Notes: a model not told the origin generated them from the letters alone. A DNA stretch of 64,000 nt from Acidimicrobiia bacterium (GCA_027494115.1 JAOSJL010000003.1:1-64000), one strand, 5' to 3'; counted from the stretch's first letter, positions 47,784 through 57,263 are shown. Program-made: numbers and translations.

Positions 47784-48191
47784 GGCGCGGAAGCATGGCA
47801 GGCGGCGACCTCCCGGCGCACACACATTGTGGTGACACGCCCCGGGTGGCGGCGCCGGCCGGAGGAGTCGGCGCCGAGTGGTGGCCGGAGACGGATGCGG
47901 GGAGGCGCATGGCGCCTCCCCCGCATCTTCAGGCTGCATCTTCAAGCTGCATGTTCAAGTTGCATGTTCAAGTTGCATGTTCAGGCTGTTCGGTACTCGC
48001 CGGCCGTTGTTGCGTGGGCGGGACCACCTCCCACTCGGGCGACGACGGTGCTGCGGTTGGTCTACCGCAAGGACGGTCCAGCCAACAGCCTAGCGGCCGC
48101 GCACCTCCAGAGTCCCGCGATCATCATGCATCCGTGGACCACCTCCTCTCGCTGGTACCGAGATCTTGGCACACGCGGCGGCGCGAAGCGA
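47784..48191. other. Non-coding spacer of about 400 bp with hairpin and iterated repeats
   Basis: I find no convincing protein in this stretch. It holds a G/C hairpin at 47897-47924 (GCGGGGAGGCGC against GCGCCTCCCCCGC, one bulged base) immediately followed by five tandem 13-bp repeats. Downstream, 48000-48191 is ordinary GC-rich sequence that leads into the end of the small membrane protein gene on the minus strand. Confidence 0.55.
47924..47988. repeat. Five tandem 13-bp repeats, consensus CATSTTCARGYTG
   Basis: Units start at 47924, 47937, 47950, 47963 and 47976: CATCTTCAGGCTG, CATCTTCAAGCTG, two identical CATGTTCAAGTTG, CATGTTCAGGCTG. The first and last units share GGCTG while the inner ones vary in a graded way. 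This stretch is conspicuously AT-richer than its surroundings and sits directly beside a hairpin. The spacing of 13 bp is longer than one helical turn. Confidence 0.8.
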
Positions 48192-48671
48192 TCACGTATC
48201 GCGTGGCGACCGGTCTCCTGCGCCGCGCCCCCTTCGGGTGATCGCCCGGCCGGCCGCGGGACCCACCGCACCGATCTCCTGCAGGTACGCGAGCAGCACC
48301 TCGACAACGGGCAGGACCTGCTCGGGGAGGTAGGAGTCGCCGGTTGCGGTGGCCCTCTCCATCACGTGCTCGACGGCCTCGGTCACGCCGATCACGACGC
48401 CGTCCGCCGGCCTCACCGACGAGCCGTTGACCGCTACGCCGCGCAGTGCGAAGAACTCCGTCTGGAACGACAGGATCCGGTACACGTCGTCGGGCGTGAG
48501 CGTGGCCGCCACCTCGTCGGGAACGTGCTCCACCACCCACTCGAACGCCTCGTCGATGTTGAACACAGGCGGCGTCGGCTCCGCCTCGAGGCTTCGCGCC
48601 TCACGCAGCACGACCAGGAACGCCACCGCAAGGATGACGAGACCGACGAGGAGCGAAGCGACGAGTACCAC
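48192..48671 (-). CDS. Membrane-anchored hypothetical protein
   Basis: 159 residues. One N-terminal transmembrane helix (LVASLLVGLVILAVAFLVVL, 3-22) is followed by a soluble helical domain (FNIDEAFEWVVEHVPDEVAATL, LTPDDVYRILSFQTEFFALRG) and a short basic tail. I do not recognise the family. TACTGT eight bases before the GTG start suggests leaderless expression. Confidence 0.6.
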   Translation of the reverse strand: MVLVASLLVGLVILAVAFLVVLREARSLEAEPTPPVFNIDEAFEWVVEHVPDEVAATLTPDDVYRILSFQTEFFALRGVAVNGSSVRPADGVVIGVTEAVEHVMERATATGDSYLPEQVLPVVEVLLAYLQEIGAVGPAAGRAITRRGRGAGDRSPRDT

Positions 48672-48742
48672 GGCACCAAACAGTACTCACGGCCCGGCGC
48701 CGACCCCGCCGCGGTGCCCACGCCACGTCGGGGGAGACGGCC

Positions 48743-51036
48743 CTAGGGTCGTACGGCCATGTCGAGGGCGGCGCGGTCGCCGTACAGGCCCGGCTGGGAG
48801 CCGCGGAACTTCGCGTCGCCGAACGAGAAGACCCCACCGTCGCTCCCGAGCATCCAGTAGCCCCTGCCGGTCGCGGTGGTGCGGATCTGGACGGCGCTCG
48901 GGGTGCTGCACAGACCGGTCCCCGGAAGGCTCCCCCTGAACCGGGCGCCGCCGAACGAGAAGACGCCACCATCGGCGGCGAGGAGCCAGTAGCCGTCGCC
49001 CTGCGGGCGTACGGCCATCGAGATGACCGGCGCCGCGAGGCGGAGGTTCCCGGTGGAGCCGTAGAACCTCGCGTCACCGAACGAGAAGATCCCGCCGTCG
49101 GCCGCGAGGAGCCAGTAGCCCCTGCCCGTCGGGGTCGCCGCCATCGAGACCACGGGCGCAGCGAGGCGGAGGTTCCCGGTAGATCCGTAGAACCTCGCGT
49201 CACCGAACGAGAAGATCCCGCCGTCGGCCGCGAGGAGCCAGTAGCCCCTGCCCGTCGGCGACGGGACGAGGGTCCGTATCGGTGAGTTCAGGGGACGACC
49301 GGCCATGGACCCGTACGAACGGGCCGCGCCGAACGCGTAGACGGCGGCGTTGTCGCCGAGCATCCAGTACCCGTCTCCGCGCGGCGTCGAGGAGAGGCTG
49401 ATCGCCCGCTGGGCCACCCCGATGCCCGGGAGGCTCCCGTAGAACTTCACGTCACCGAAGGAGAAGACGCCGCCGTCGCCGCCCAGGAACCAGTAGCCGC
49501 GCGCCGACTTCGCCGACGGCGCATAGGGCGGGTTGGTCGGGCGGTTGCAGTAGCCGGGGGCAGTGGCGTGACACGCCCTCGGCTCGCCGGGGCGCCCGTA
49601 TGCCGGGCGTTCTTCCGCCACATCGGCCAGGACGGCGTGCGCCCGGGAGCACGGACCGCATGGACCTCGAGGCGCGACGTCTTCAGCGGTGTGTTGATGG
49701 CCGCGGTCACCAGACGCCACCCGCGTGAGCCGAACTTGCCCAGGGCGGCACTCGTCTCGTAGCTCCACATCACCCCTACGCGCTGCTTCTCCCTGCCCGT
49801 AGGACCGTCGATCAGGAACGTGGCGCCGTCGTTTCCGATCACGACGTCTTCGGCCCCGTCGCCTGTGAGGTCGGCGATGATCGGCGACGGGTTGATGGTC
49901 GTCCCCGTGCTCGGGCGCGTGACCCACATGCGCTGTCCGTTGCCGCGGAACGCGTACACATTGCCGTCGGTGCTGCCTATCGCCACCTCGCGTGCCTTGC
50001 CGTCACCGTCGAGGTCGCCGATCGCCGGTGCGCTCGTCGTGGTGCCCCCGGTGTCCTGGGGCCAGCCGGGCACGTCGGAACCGTTGTCTGCATGGAACGC
50101 CCACACCTTCCGGCTGTCTGGATGATGGAAGAAGTCACCCGCTCCCGTGACGAGCTCGAGGCGCCCGTCGCCGTCGATGTCGCCCAGCGCGGCGCTGGAG
50201 TAGAACGTGTCGTGGATGGCGCGCTGCCAGACCTGTACGACGCCACCGTTCTGCCAGTCGAGTCGCCGGAAGATCCCACCCTGCCAATCGACGGGCCCTC
50301 CCGCGGTGCTGTCGCAGCCGATGAACACCTCGGCCCGGCCGTCGCGGTCGACGTCGTACACGACGGGCGACGCCCAGATGGTGTCGTCCTGGAAGTACGG
50401 GAAGCCGGGAAGCTCGTTGCAGTTGCGGTCGAGCGCGTGGATCCTGTGGTTGAAGGAGCCGAAGACGAAGTCGGAGTAGCCGTCGCCGTCGACGTCGCCG
50501 ACGGCCGGCGTCGAGTAGACGGAGTCGTAGCCGAACTCGGGAACCATGCGGGCCCGGCACTTCACCGAGCCGTCGCTCCTGAAGACCACGATCCCACCCG
50601 GCTTGTTGTTCGCCCGCGGCCAGTTGCTGCCTGCGCCGACGATCACCTCGGGCTTTCCGTCGCGGTCGAGGTCGGCCACTGTCGGCGAGCTGTCGATCGC
50701 CGTCGCGTGACGACCTGTCCCCGGGTCCACCACCACGGGCTGCGGCCAGCCGGCGATGCTGTTTCCGTCGGCGTTCAAGACCTGCACCCACCCGTCCTGG
50801 CTCCCGAAGAGGATCTCGGGGACACCGTCACCGCTGATGTCGGCGATCGTCGGCGACGAGGTCCGGTTCCAGTCGGCGTAGTTGCGGGCCCAGACCGGCC
50901 CCTTCAGGTAGTCGCCACCGCCACCGCCACCGCCACCCGTCGCCACCGCGGCCCCCTGCACGGGGAGGCAGAGACCCGCCGCGACGAGGAGCACCACTGC
51001 GACGCGATGGAGCTTCAGGACGGACTCGCCGATCAT
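48743..51036 (-). CDS. Secreted FG-GAP/VCBS repeat protein with C-terminal GYW repeats (frameshifted near 49590)
   Basis: About 764 residues. Signal peptide (LKLHRVAVVLLVAAGLCLPV), then a glycine run near 33-41. An integrin-like beta-propeller of FG-GAP repeats with calcium loops follows (IADISGDGVPEIL, VADLDRDGKPEVI, VGDVDGDGYSDFV, LGDIDGDGRLELV). After one restored base in GGGG at 49589-49592 the protein continues GAPGEPRACHATAPGYCNRP and then about six GYWLLAADGGIFSFGDARFY repeats like those of the amidase at 30373. Probably cell-wall or surface associated. It lies 72 bp downstream of the polysaccharide operon and could be its last gene. Confidence 0.82.
49030..49266 (-). repeat. Near-identical 126-bp repeats in the FG-GAP/GYW protein gene
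   Basis: The segment beginning near 49035 recurs with period 126 at 49161 with only a few differences (for example GGTGGAGCC/GGTAGATCC). Each encodes one GYW repeat. The same 126-bp period is found in the amidase gene at 30591-30968. Confidence 0.75.
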
Positions 51037-51108
51037 GGGTTCTTCATCGGCAGGAACCGCCCTCTTCCCTGAACCTTTTCGACGGGACCATCCTCGCCGG
51101 CTCGCCCA

Positions 51109-52650
51109 TCATCCAACCGGTGAGGGTCCGAATGCGCCCGGAATCGACTCCGGCACCACGCGCTCACTCAGAAGATAGACCGCGAAGTCGCCCGTCTCGA
51201 CCCGCTCGTACCCATACCCCTCGCCTCGGAGGGCCTTCGCGAGGGCCTCGTCGCGCGGCGAGGCGAGGAACACGACGTAGGTGCTCGGCTCCGCCGCCCT
51301 CACCTTCTGGTCGAACCCGGCCTCCCGGACCGCATCGACCGGCGTGGCGACGATCCGCTCCTCCGTGTCGAACATGAGCGGGTACGCGATCCAGTAGTCG
51401 GCGAAGACCCGGTCGACGCCGGCCGCCTCGAGCGTCGCCTCCAGATCTCCCAAGGGAGGCGGGGCGAGGTCCACGAACATCGGGTTCTTCTCGGCGAAGC
51501 TCACGAGAGCAGCAACGGACACTGCCGCGAGAAGACAGGCGAGCGCGACCGCGACGATCTGTCGCGAGATCGTGACCAGGGGGACAGCTACGAGCAGGGT
51601 GACCACCGGCGCGAGCATCAACCCGTAGCGCGGCTCCAGAACGTAGTGAGACGCCCCCGGTATCGCGAAGAGGAACGGGAATGCGACCAGCACGACGAGC
51701 AGCGGCTCGATCGCCCGTCTCTCGACGCGGTCGCCGGCCAGGCGCCCCAGCAGGAAACCCAGACCGGCCAGAGCGCCCGCGAGCATCACGACTCCTACGG
51801 GACCGAGCAGCCAGCCGCCCGTGAAGGCGTGCCTGGCACCCAGCAGTGTGGGGAGGAGATTCGTGAAGAACCGGCCCAGCCTCTCGGGGTACGAGGTCGT
51901 CACCCACGGGGTCGGCTCCTCGAGCGAGGAGAGGCCGTTCTGCAGGTTCCAGCGGATCCACGGCAGCGCACCCACCAGGGCAGCGGGGATCGCCGGCCAG
52001 GCGGTCCTCCAGAGTCCCGGATGGCGGACCGCGAGCCAGCCCAGCACCGGCAGGATCAAGTACATCGACTGCGGACTCGTCCACCAGGCCAGGCCCGCGA
52101 GAAAGCCGAGCGCTACGACGTCGGCGGTCCGCGCACCGGGGGTGCCGTCGCGGATCCTGAGGGCTGCCAGCACCGTCCCCAGGGCAAGCACCAGCGCGGC
52201 CCAGTAGAAGCCCCGCTCCTTCGTCGACCACCACAGGAATGCCGGCGGGAAGAGCGTGAACAGGAGCCCCGCAAGCGCGGCGGCGGGCTCGCCGACAGTG
52301 CGCCGCCCGACACGCCAGACTAGGACTGCAGCGACGCCCGACAGCAGGGCCGGGACGAGCTTCAGGGCGAAGGTCGAGGTTCCGAGGATTGCGAAGCCGA
52401 GTGCGACGAGCGCCGGTTCGAGCGTACCGCCGTAGTCCTGGCCCCAGAAGAAGACGGGGCGCTCGCCGTCGAGGATCGAGCGGGCCATGAGCCCGACCAC
52501 CGACTCGTCGGAGTCGGCCCTACCGATCGGGGATCCGAGGATCCACACCCGCAACGCAACCGCCGCCACGACGACGGCGCCCACCAGCCACACCGGTATC
52601 GACTCCCGGTACGCGCCCGAGCGAGCGGCGGCGGCACCCGCATCCGTCAC
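51109..52650 (-). CDS. Polytopic GT-C glycosyltransferase-like membrane protein
   Basis: 513 residues with ten or more hydrophobic segments and an extracytoplasmic C-terminal domain. The first loop after helix 1 has RADSDESVVGLMARSILDGE, the acidic catalytic pattern of GT39/ArnT-type enzymes that use polyprenyl-phosphate sugars. Also FWGQDYGGTLEPALVALGFA and LWWSTKERGFYW. The GTG start overlaps the upstream GT4 stop (GTGA). It probably adds a sugar on the outer face during surface glycan assembly. Confidence 0.78.
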   Translation of the reverse strand: MTDAGAAAARSGAYRESIPVWLVGAVVVAAVALRVWILGSPIGRADSDESVVGLMARSILDGERPVFFWGQDYGGTLEPALVALGFAILGTSTFALKLVPALLSGVAAVLVWRVGRRTVGEPAAALAGLLFTLFPPAFLWWSTKERGFYWAALVLALGTVLAALRIRDGTPGARTADVVALGFLAGLAWWTSPQSMYLILPVLGWLAVRHPGLWRTAWPAIPAALVGALPWIRWNLQNGLSSLEEPTPWVTTSYPERLGRFFTNLLPTLLGARHAFTGGWLLGPVGVVMLAGALAGLGFLLGRLAGDRVERRAIEPLLVVLVAFPFLFAIPGASHYVLEPRYGLMLAPVVTLLVAVPLVTISRQIVAVALACLLAAVSVAALVSFAEKNPMFVDLAPPPLGDLEATLEAAGVDRVFADYWIAYPLMFDTEERIVATPVDAVREAGFDQKVRAAEPSTYVVFLASPRDEALAKALRGEGYGYERVETGDFAVYLLSERVVPESIPGAFGPSPVG

Positions 52651-53856
52651 CGCGGTGCCGGACCGACCGTGCGACGCGCACGCTCCGCGACCCGCACCAG
52701 GAACGAGGTGTAGCGGTCGAGCACCACGGGCCAGCGGTAGCGCGCCTCCACATACGCGCTTCCCGCAGAGCCCATCGCGGCGCGCAGGTCGCCGTCGGCG
52801 ACGAGTCGCTCGACGGCGCGATCGAAGGCGCCGAACCCCTCGAACCAGAGGCCTCCTCCCGACGTCGCGCAGTGGCGCCGGGTCGTCGCGCAGGCTCCGT
52901 TGACGAGCACCGGTGTCCCGACGCTCCACGCCTCCAGAACGACGAGCGAGAGCGACTCGTAGGCGGAGGGTGAGACGAGCGCGAGCGCGCCGCGCAGCAG
53001 ACCCCACTTGGTCGCCTCATCGACCGGGCCCGCGACGACCACGTCGGGGGTGGGCGGGTGGGCCGTCGACGACCGGCCCGGCGAAGACCAGGGCCAGCGG
53101 CCCCGGGTTGCGCTCCTTCCACGCTGCGAAGAAGCGTGCAAGCATCGACGTGCCCTTCATCTCGGTGACCTTGCCGAGGCAGAGGAGGTAGGGACGGTCG
53201 CCGAGGCCTAGCGACTCGCGCGCGGCGGCGCCATCGCCGTCGCGGCTCTCCACTCCGATGCCGAGCACGGTCTGGGGAGCCGCGGCGATCGCGGGGAAGA
53301 GCCGCTCGGCCAGGACACGCTCCTCGTCGGTCCAGAAGACGCGGCCGCCGGCGCCCTCGAAGACGCCGCGGAAGACCGAGAGCCTGATCGGCGGCTCGTC
53401 GTGGGTCGCAGGGTGCAGAACCGACCTGGCTCCGAGGCGCGCCACGCCTTCGACGGTGGGCCAGTAGAGGTACGGATGGAACGTGACCAGGTCGCAGTCG
53501 GAGGCCTCCGCTGCATCCACCAGGTCCGGGGCGACGGGGCCCTGCATCTCCACCCACTCCCGCGCCTCGGCATCGCCGAGCGCCTCGGGCGCCGGGAAGA
53601 CCGCACGCGAGAGCCGGTCGAAGGCGCCGACGTCCTTCGGGCGTGAGCCGAACCGGTGCACCGTGACCCCGTTGACCACCTCCTCGCCAGGCAGGTACTC
53701 GTCGGCCCAGGTGACCGTGTCGCGAGCGCAGGTGGTGAAGACCTCGACCGACCATCCCGGCACGTCGCGCAGGCGCTCGGCGAGGAGCCGCCCGGCGGTC
53801 TCGGCGCCACCGTGTATCTCGGGGCCATACCGCGGCAGCACGAAGCCGACCTTCAC
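52647..53856 (-). CDS. GT4-family glycosyltransferase (frameshifted at 53046-53050)
   Basis: About 402 residues. Start VKVGFVLPRYGPEIHGGAET at GTG 53856, preceded by GGAGCGGAGCAGATC. Body: VTFHPYLYWPTVEGVARLGA, LCLGKVTEMKGTSMLARFFA, then after removing one C at 53046-53050 PPAHPDVVVAGPVDEATKWG and SPSAYESLSLVVLEAWSVGTPVL. The coding frame could be extended upstream through the 92-bp cassette, but the GTG with its own ribosome-binding site overlaps the micro-ORF stop exactly, so the shorter form is preferred. Coupled to the membrane GT downstream. Confidence 0.85.
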
Positions 53857-53951
53857 GATCTGCTCCGCTCCTGGCCCTTCGGGCCGGGCCGCTCGGGCCA
53901 CGCTCGGCCGCGGCGGGTCGGCATGATCCGATTGTCGGCGGCCTCGCTCAC
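53853..53951 (-). CDS. 32-residue micro-ORF, isolated copy of the 92-bp cassette
   Basis: Encodes VSEAADNRIMPTRRGRAW followed by PERPGPKGQERSRS. Its GTG overlaps the stop of the upstream GT4 (GTGA) and its own TGA overlaps the GTG of the downstream GT4 (GTGA), so it is stitched into the operon at both ends. It differs from the tandem copies at 57264-57816 at only a few positions. It may be a real small protein, a translational-coupling spacer or a repeated DNA element that happens to be open. The sequence includes the hairpin GGCCCGAAGGGCC and ends in an AGGAG ribosome-binding site for the next gene. Confidence 0.6.
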   Translation of the reverse strand: MSEAADNRIMPTRRGRAWPERPGPKGQERSRS

Positions 53952-55030
53952 GCGCACTCCTCGATCAGGGGGCTGAGCGCGTCCCAGAGACGCTCGCGGG
54001 AACGCTCCAACGAGAAGTCCTCCAACCGCACCCGCCCGTCGGCCACCATCGCCTCACGCAACACAGCATCACCCAGCACACGCCCCACCGCCGCCGCGAC
54101 CACACCCGGCGACTTCACATCCAACACCAACCCCGCACCACCCAACGTCTCGGGAACCGCCGCCGCACCGAACGCGACCACCGGAACCCCGTGCGCCATC
54201 GCCTCCAACAACGGCACACAGAACCCCTCGTGCTCCGACACACACACGAAGACATCCGCACCCCCGGTAGTACGACCCCAGCTCCCCACCGACACCGAAC
54301 CCGCGAACTCGACCGCACCCTCCAACCCCAGCTCCGACACGAACCTCCGCAACGCCACCTCGTACACCGCAGACGACGCAGCCCCCACCAGCACCAGCCG
54401 CGCATCAGGGTCGTACACGCGCCTGTACACCGCCAACGCCTTCACCAGATCATGCTGCGCCTTGTTCGGCGCCAACCGCCCCACGAACAACCAACACGCC
54501 CCCGACACACCCGACAACCTCTCCAGAACCCCCACATCGAACTCCCCCACCAACCCACCCAGGTCCAACAACACCGGCACCACAGCCGTACGCCCGAACC
54601 CCACACCCCGCAGCTCACCCTCGTTGAACGCCGAATCCGCGATACCCAACACCGCCCGACCCGCCAGAGCAGCAAGCTGCTCCGCCCCCCACTCGAGGTT
54701 CTCGGCGACGACGGGGTCCCACCCCGCGAAGAGCTCGGGTGGAGTGATGTTGTGGTAGTCGACGACGAGCCGCTCCCGGCGGCCGATCACGAAGTCGGCC
54801 ACCTCCGAGCCGATCGCGCAGTGGTACACGAGAAGATCGCGCTGGTGGGCACGGAAGCTGGTCCCGTAGGCGCTGTAGTGGTGCGCGTCGCCCTGCATCG
54901 AGGGCACCGACTCGTATGTGAAGACCTCGGACCTCAGACCGCGCTCGCGCATCAGCTTCTGCACCTCGCGCGCGTGAGCCCCGATCGCCCCGGGCTCCCA
55001 GGTCGGGAGGAACTGGTGGACGCCGATCAT
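53948..55030 (-). CDS. GT4-family glycosyltransferase, duplicated pair member A
   Basis: 360 residues. N-terminal domain MIGVHQFLPTWEPGAIGAHA and VVDYHNITPPELFAGWDP; C-terminal domain LFVGRLAPNKAQHDLVKALA and VSEHEGFCVPLLEAMAHGVPVV. The odd stretch SWGRTTG before GADVFVC is best explained by two compensating indels (cccc 54282-54285 one short, ccccc 54259-54263 one long) that turn GELGSYYRGADVF into that reading. The C-terminal 710 bp is nearly identical to the neighbouring gene and is rich in G/T at third positions. ATGA overlap with the upstream gene. Confidence 0.87.
   Translation of the reverse strand: MIGVHQFLPTWEPGAIGAHAREVQKLMRERGLRSEVFTYESVPSMQGDAHHYSAYGTSFRAHQRDLLVYHCAIGSEVADFVIGRRERLVVDYHNITPPELFAGWDPVVAENLEWGAEQLAALAGRAVLGIADSAFNEGELRGVGFGRTAVVPVLLDLGGLVGEFDVGVLERLSGVSGACWLFVGRLAPNKAQHDLVKALAVYRRVYDPDARLVLVGAASSAVYEVALRRFVSELGLEGAVEFAGSVSVGSWGRTTGGADVFVCVSEHEGFCVPLLEAMAHGVPVVAFGAAAVPETLGGAGLVLDVKSPGVVAAAVGRVLGDAVLREAMVADGRVRLEDFSLERSRERLWDALSPLIEECA
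53970..54679 (-). repeat. Duplicated 0.7-kb block, copy A (within GT4 gene A)
   Basis: This segment is nearly identical to 55050-55756, differing by a few substitutions and single-base run-length changes. It covers the donor domain and part of the acceptor domain. Base use differs from neighbouring genes: the coding strand is G+T-rich (GTG, TTG, GGT, GGG codons) instead of C-ending codons. Confidence 0.85.
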
Positions 55031-56107
55031 GCGCGGTTCTCGATCAATGGGCTGAGCGCGTCCCAGAGACGCTCGCGGGAACGCTCCAACGAGAAGTCCT
55101 CCAACCGCACCCGCCCGTCGGCCACCATCGCCTCACGCAACACAGCATCACCCAGCACACGCCCCACCGCCGCCGCGACCACACCCGGCGACTTCACATC
55201 CAACACCAACCCCGCACCACCCAACGTCTCGGGAACCGCCGCCGCACCGAACGCGACCACCGGAACCCCGTGCACCATCGCCTCCAACAACGGCACACAG
55301 AACCCCTCGTGCTCCGACACGCACACGAAGACATCCGCACCCCGGTAGTACGACCCCAGCTCCCCGCCGACACCGAACCCGCGAACTCGACCGCACCCTC
55401 CAACCCCAGCTCCGACACGAACCTCCGCAACGCCACCTCGTACACCGCAGACGACGCAGCCCCCACCAGCACCAGCCGCGCATCAGGGTCGTACACGCGC
55501 CTGTACACCGCCAACGCCTTCACCAGATCATGCTGCGCCTTGTTCGGCGCCAACCGCCCCACAAACAACCAACACGCCCCCGACACACCCGACAACCTCT
55601 CCAGAACCCCCACATCGAACTCCCCACCAGCCCACCCAGGTCCAACAACACCGGCACCACAGCCGTACGCCCGAACCCCACACCCCGCAGCTCACCCTCG
55701 TTGAACGCCGAATCCGCGATACCCAACACCGCCCGACCCGCCAGAGCAGCAAGCTGGCGGCGACCGGCCGCCAAGAGCACCGACACCTCCGGCTGCCACG
55801 CCTCGAAGTACTCGGGCGGCGTCACGTTGTGATAGTCGACGATCAGCGGCTCGGGCCGGTGCAGCACCACGTCGCCGAGCGCGCCCCCGATCGAGGCGTG
55901 GTAAAGCAGCCACGTGGGTTCGCCGTCGCGTGCTCCGGTGAGCTCGGAGTAGTGCCGTGCCCGACCCTTCAGCTCGGGGTCGACCTCGCCCACATAGATC
56001 TCCGAGGTGATCCCGGCGGCCACCAGGGCCTCTTGGACGCGCAGCGTGTGCCCGCCGATCGCGTCCCGAGGCGCGAGGCGTGGCAGGAGCTGGTGGACCG
56101 CCGTCAC
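55027..56107 (-). CDS. GT4-family glycosyltransferase, duplicated pair member B (two frameshifts)
   Basis: About 360 residues after repair, the same length as member A. The N-terminal third (VTAVHQLLPRLAPRDAIGGH, LLYHASIGGALGDVVLHRPE) is clearly diverged from A while the rest is nearly identical. One C is missing at 55622-55625 (A has five) and one at 55362-55365. The corrected reading is SVSAGELGSYYRGADVFVCV. GTG 56107 overlaps the methyltransferase stop and the TGA overlaps the start of member A. The common C-terminal half predicts the same sugar donor with a different acceptor. Confidence 0.86.
55050..55756 (-). repeat. Duplicated 0.7-kb block, copy B (within GT4 gene B)
   Basis: Partner of 53970-54679. 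The similarity stops sharply after GCAAGCTG at both copies, where the two genes become merely homologous. This abrupt edge is what gene conversion or recombination between paralogues leaves. Confidence 0.85.
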
Positions 56108-57192
56108 GCGGTCGCGACGCGAGGGAGCCTGGCCGTGACCGCGAAGGTCTCGGGGCCGAGCAGCAGCTCCCCGATCCGGCGGAAGTTGGCGTCGGAAGCG
56201 GCATCCGGGACGGCGTCGAAGGCCGGCGCCGCCCCCAGCCGGCTCTCCGCACTCTCGAAGCCGTGCGTGGTGAGCAGCCACTCCCACGTCTCGGGGTGCA
56301 GCGGATGGCCGGGCGCCAGGTCGGCCGCGATGGGGGTGCGCGATCGCGCCCAGTGTCCCGGGTGGACTCCGAGCACCAGCACCGGCGCTCCCGCAGTCAG
56401 GGCGCCTGCGGCGAGCCGCGCGATCTCGTCGAGATCTCCGAGAGGGAGACGGTCAACACACCCGCTCAGCACGAGCCCCCCGAGCGACCCCTGCGGCAGC
56501 GCTCTCAGATGCGCGAGCGCCTCCACCGCGCGGACCTCGACCCTCAGCTCGTCGGCACGGGCCGCCGCGTCGTCGCGCGGATCGACCGCGTAGATGTCGA
56601 CCCCGATCTCAGCCAGACGCGCAGCGAGCCGGCCGTCGCCGCACTCCGCGTGCAGGACCCGCCCCGAAGCGCCGCCGAGAAGGCTCTCCGCGAGCGGCAC
56701 CCACTGCGAGGTGTCGAGATCGGCTTCTAGGGGCGCGGCCAACTGGCGCACCCGCGGGTCGAGGGCCGGAGATCGCGCCTCCAGGGCACTGACGCGGCTT
56801 CCGAGCAGCCGTACGGAGCGCACCAGCGTCACCCCGAACGCGCTCACCTGGCGCACGACGTGCTCCACGTAGAACGCGAGGAGCTTCCGCAGGATCCGGC
56901 GTAGGAAGGAGACCCCGGGGAAGCGCGAGTCGGTCGGGCCGACGGGATCGACGAACGCTGCCCGTTCGGCGCGCTCGAGGGTCGGTTCGAATCCCGTGCC
57001 TACGGCGCCGGGTGGCGCAACCGACTCGAAGACGCGGTCGAGGTCGCGTTCTAGGTCGGCCGGTAGGTCGCCGGAGCGCCGGCGTTCGCGGACCTCGCGC
57101 TCGATCTCCGCCATGAGCGTCGCTGCATCGGGTCGCGCATCGGGCCGCGCCGAGGCGGGGGACGTGCTCGAATCGCGCACGCGGGTGAACAT
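56104..57192 (-). CDS. SAM-dependent methyltransferase-like protein with N-terminal helical region
   Basis: 362 residues. Residues 1-150 are helical and charged (EIEREVRERRRSGDLPADLE; a hydrophobic helix FLRRILRKLLAFYVEHVV near 97). Residues 165-310 form a class I methyltransferase fold: VLHAECGDGRLAARLAEIGV with the glycine motif, DIYAVDPR with the acidic residue after strand 2, and GGLVLSGCVDRLPLGDLDEI. First gene of the leftward polysaccharide operon; it resembles methyltransferases that cap or modify surface glycans. The stop overlaps GT4 gene B (GTGA). Start ATG 57192. Confidence 0.75.
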   Translation of the reverse strand: MFTRVRDSSTSPASARPDARPDAATLMAEIEREVRERRRSGDLPADLERDLDRVFESVAPPGAVGTGFEPTLERAERAAFVDPVGPTDSRFPGVSFLRRILRKLLAFYVEHVVRQVSAFGVTLVRSVRLLGSRVSALEARSPALDPRVRQLAAPLEADLDTSQWVPLAESLLGGASGRVLHAECGDGRLAARLAEIGVDIYAVDPRDDAAARADELRVEVRAVEALAHLRALPQGSLGGLVLSGCVDRLPLGDLDEIARLAAGALTAGAPVLVLGVHPGHWARSRTPIAADLAPGHPLHPETWEWLLTTHGFESAESRLGAAPAFDAVPDAASDANFRRIGELLLGPETFAVTARLPRVATA

Positions 57193-57248
57193 AGTCGAGC
57201 AGGTCGCCCAGCGGAGTCAGGACGGAGCCGGCCCCTTCTCCCGGCCGG

Positions 57249-57254
57249 TATAGT
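57249..57254. promoter_or_regulatory. Divergent -10 element (TATAGT / ACTATA) between the two polysaccharide operons
   Basis: TATAGT at 57249-57254 is nine bases before the first cassette ATG at 57264. Its complement gives TATACC for the leftward operon starting at 57192. The 71-bp gap leaves room for only one promoter region, so the two operons are probably co-regulated. Confidence 0.45.
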
Positions 57255-57263
57255 CCGGGCGAC

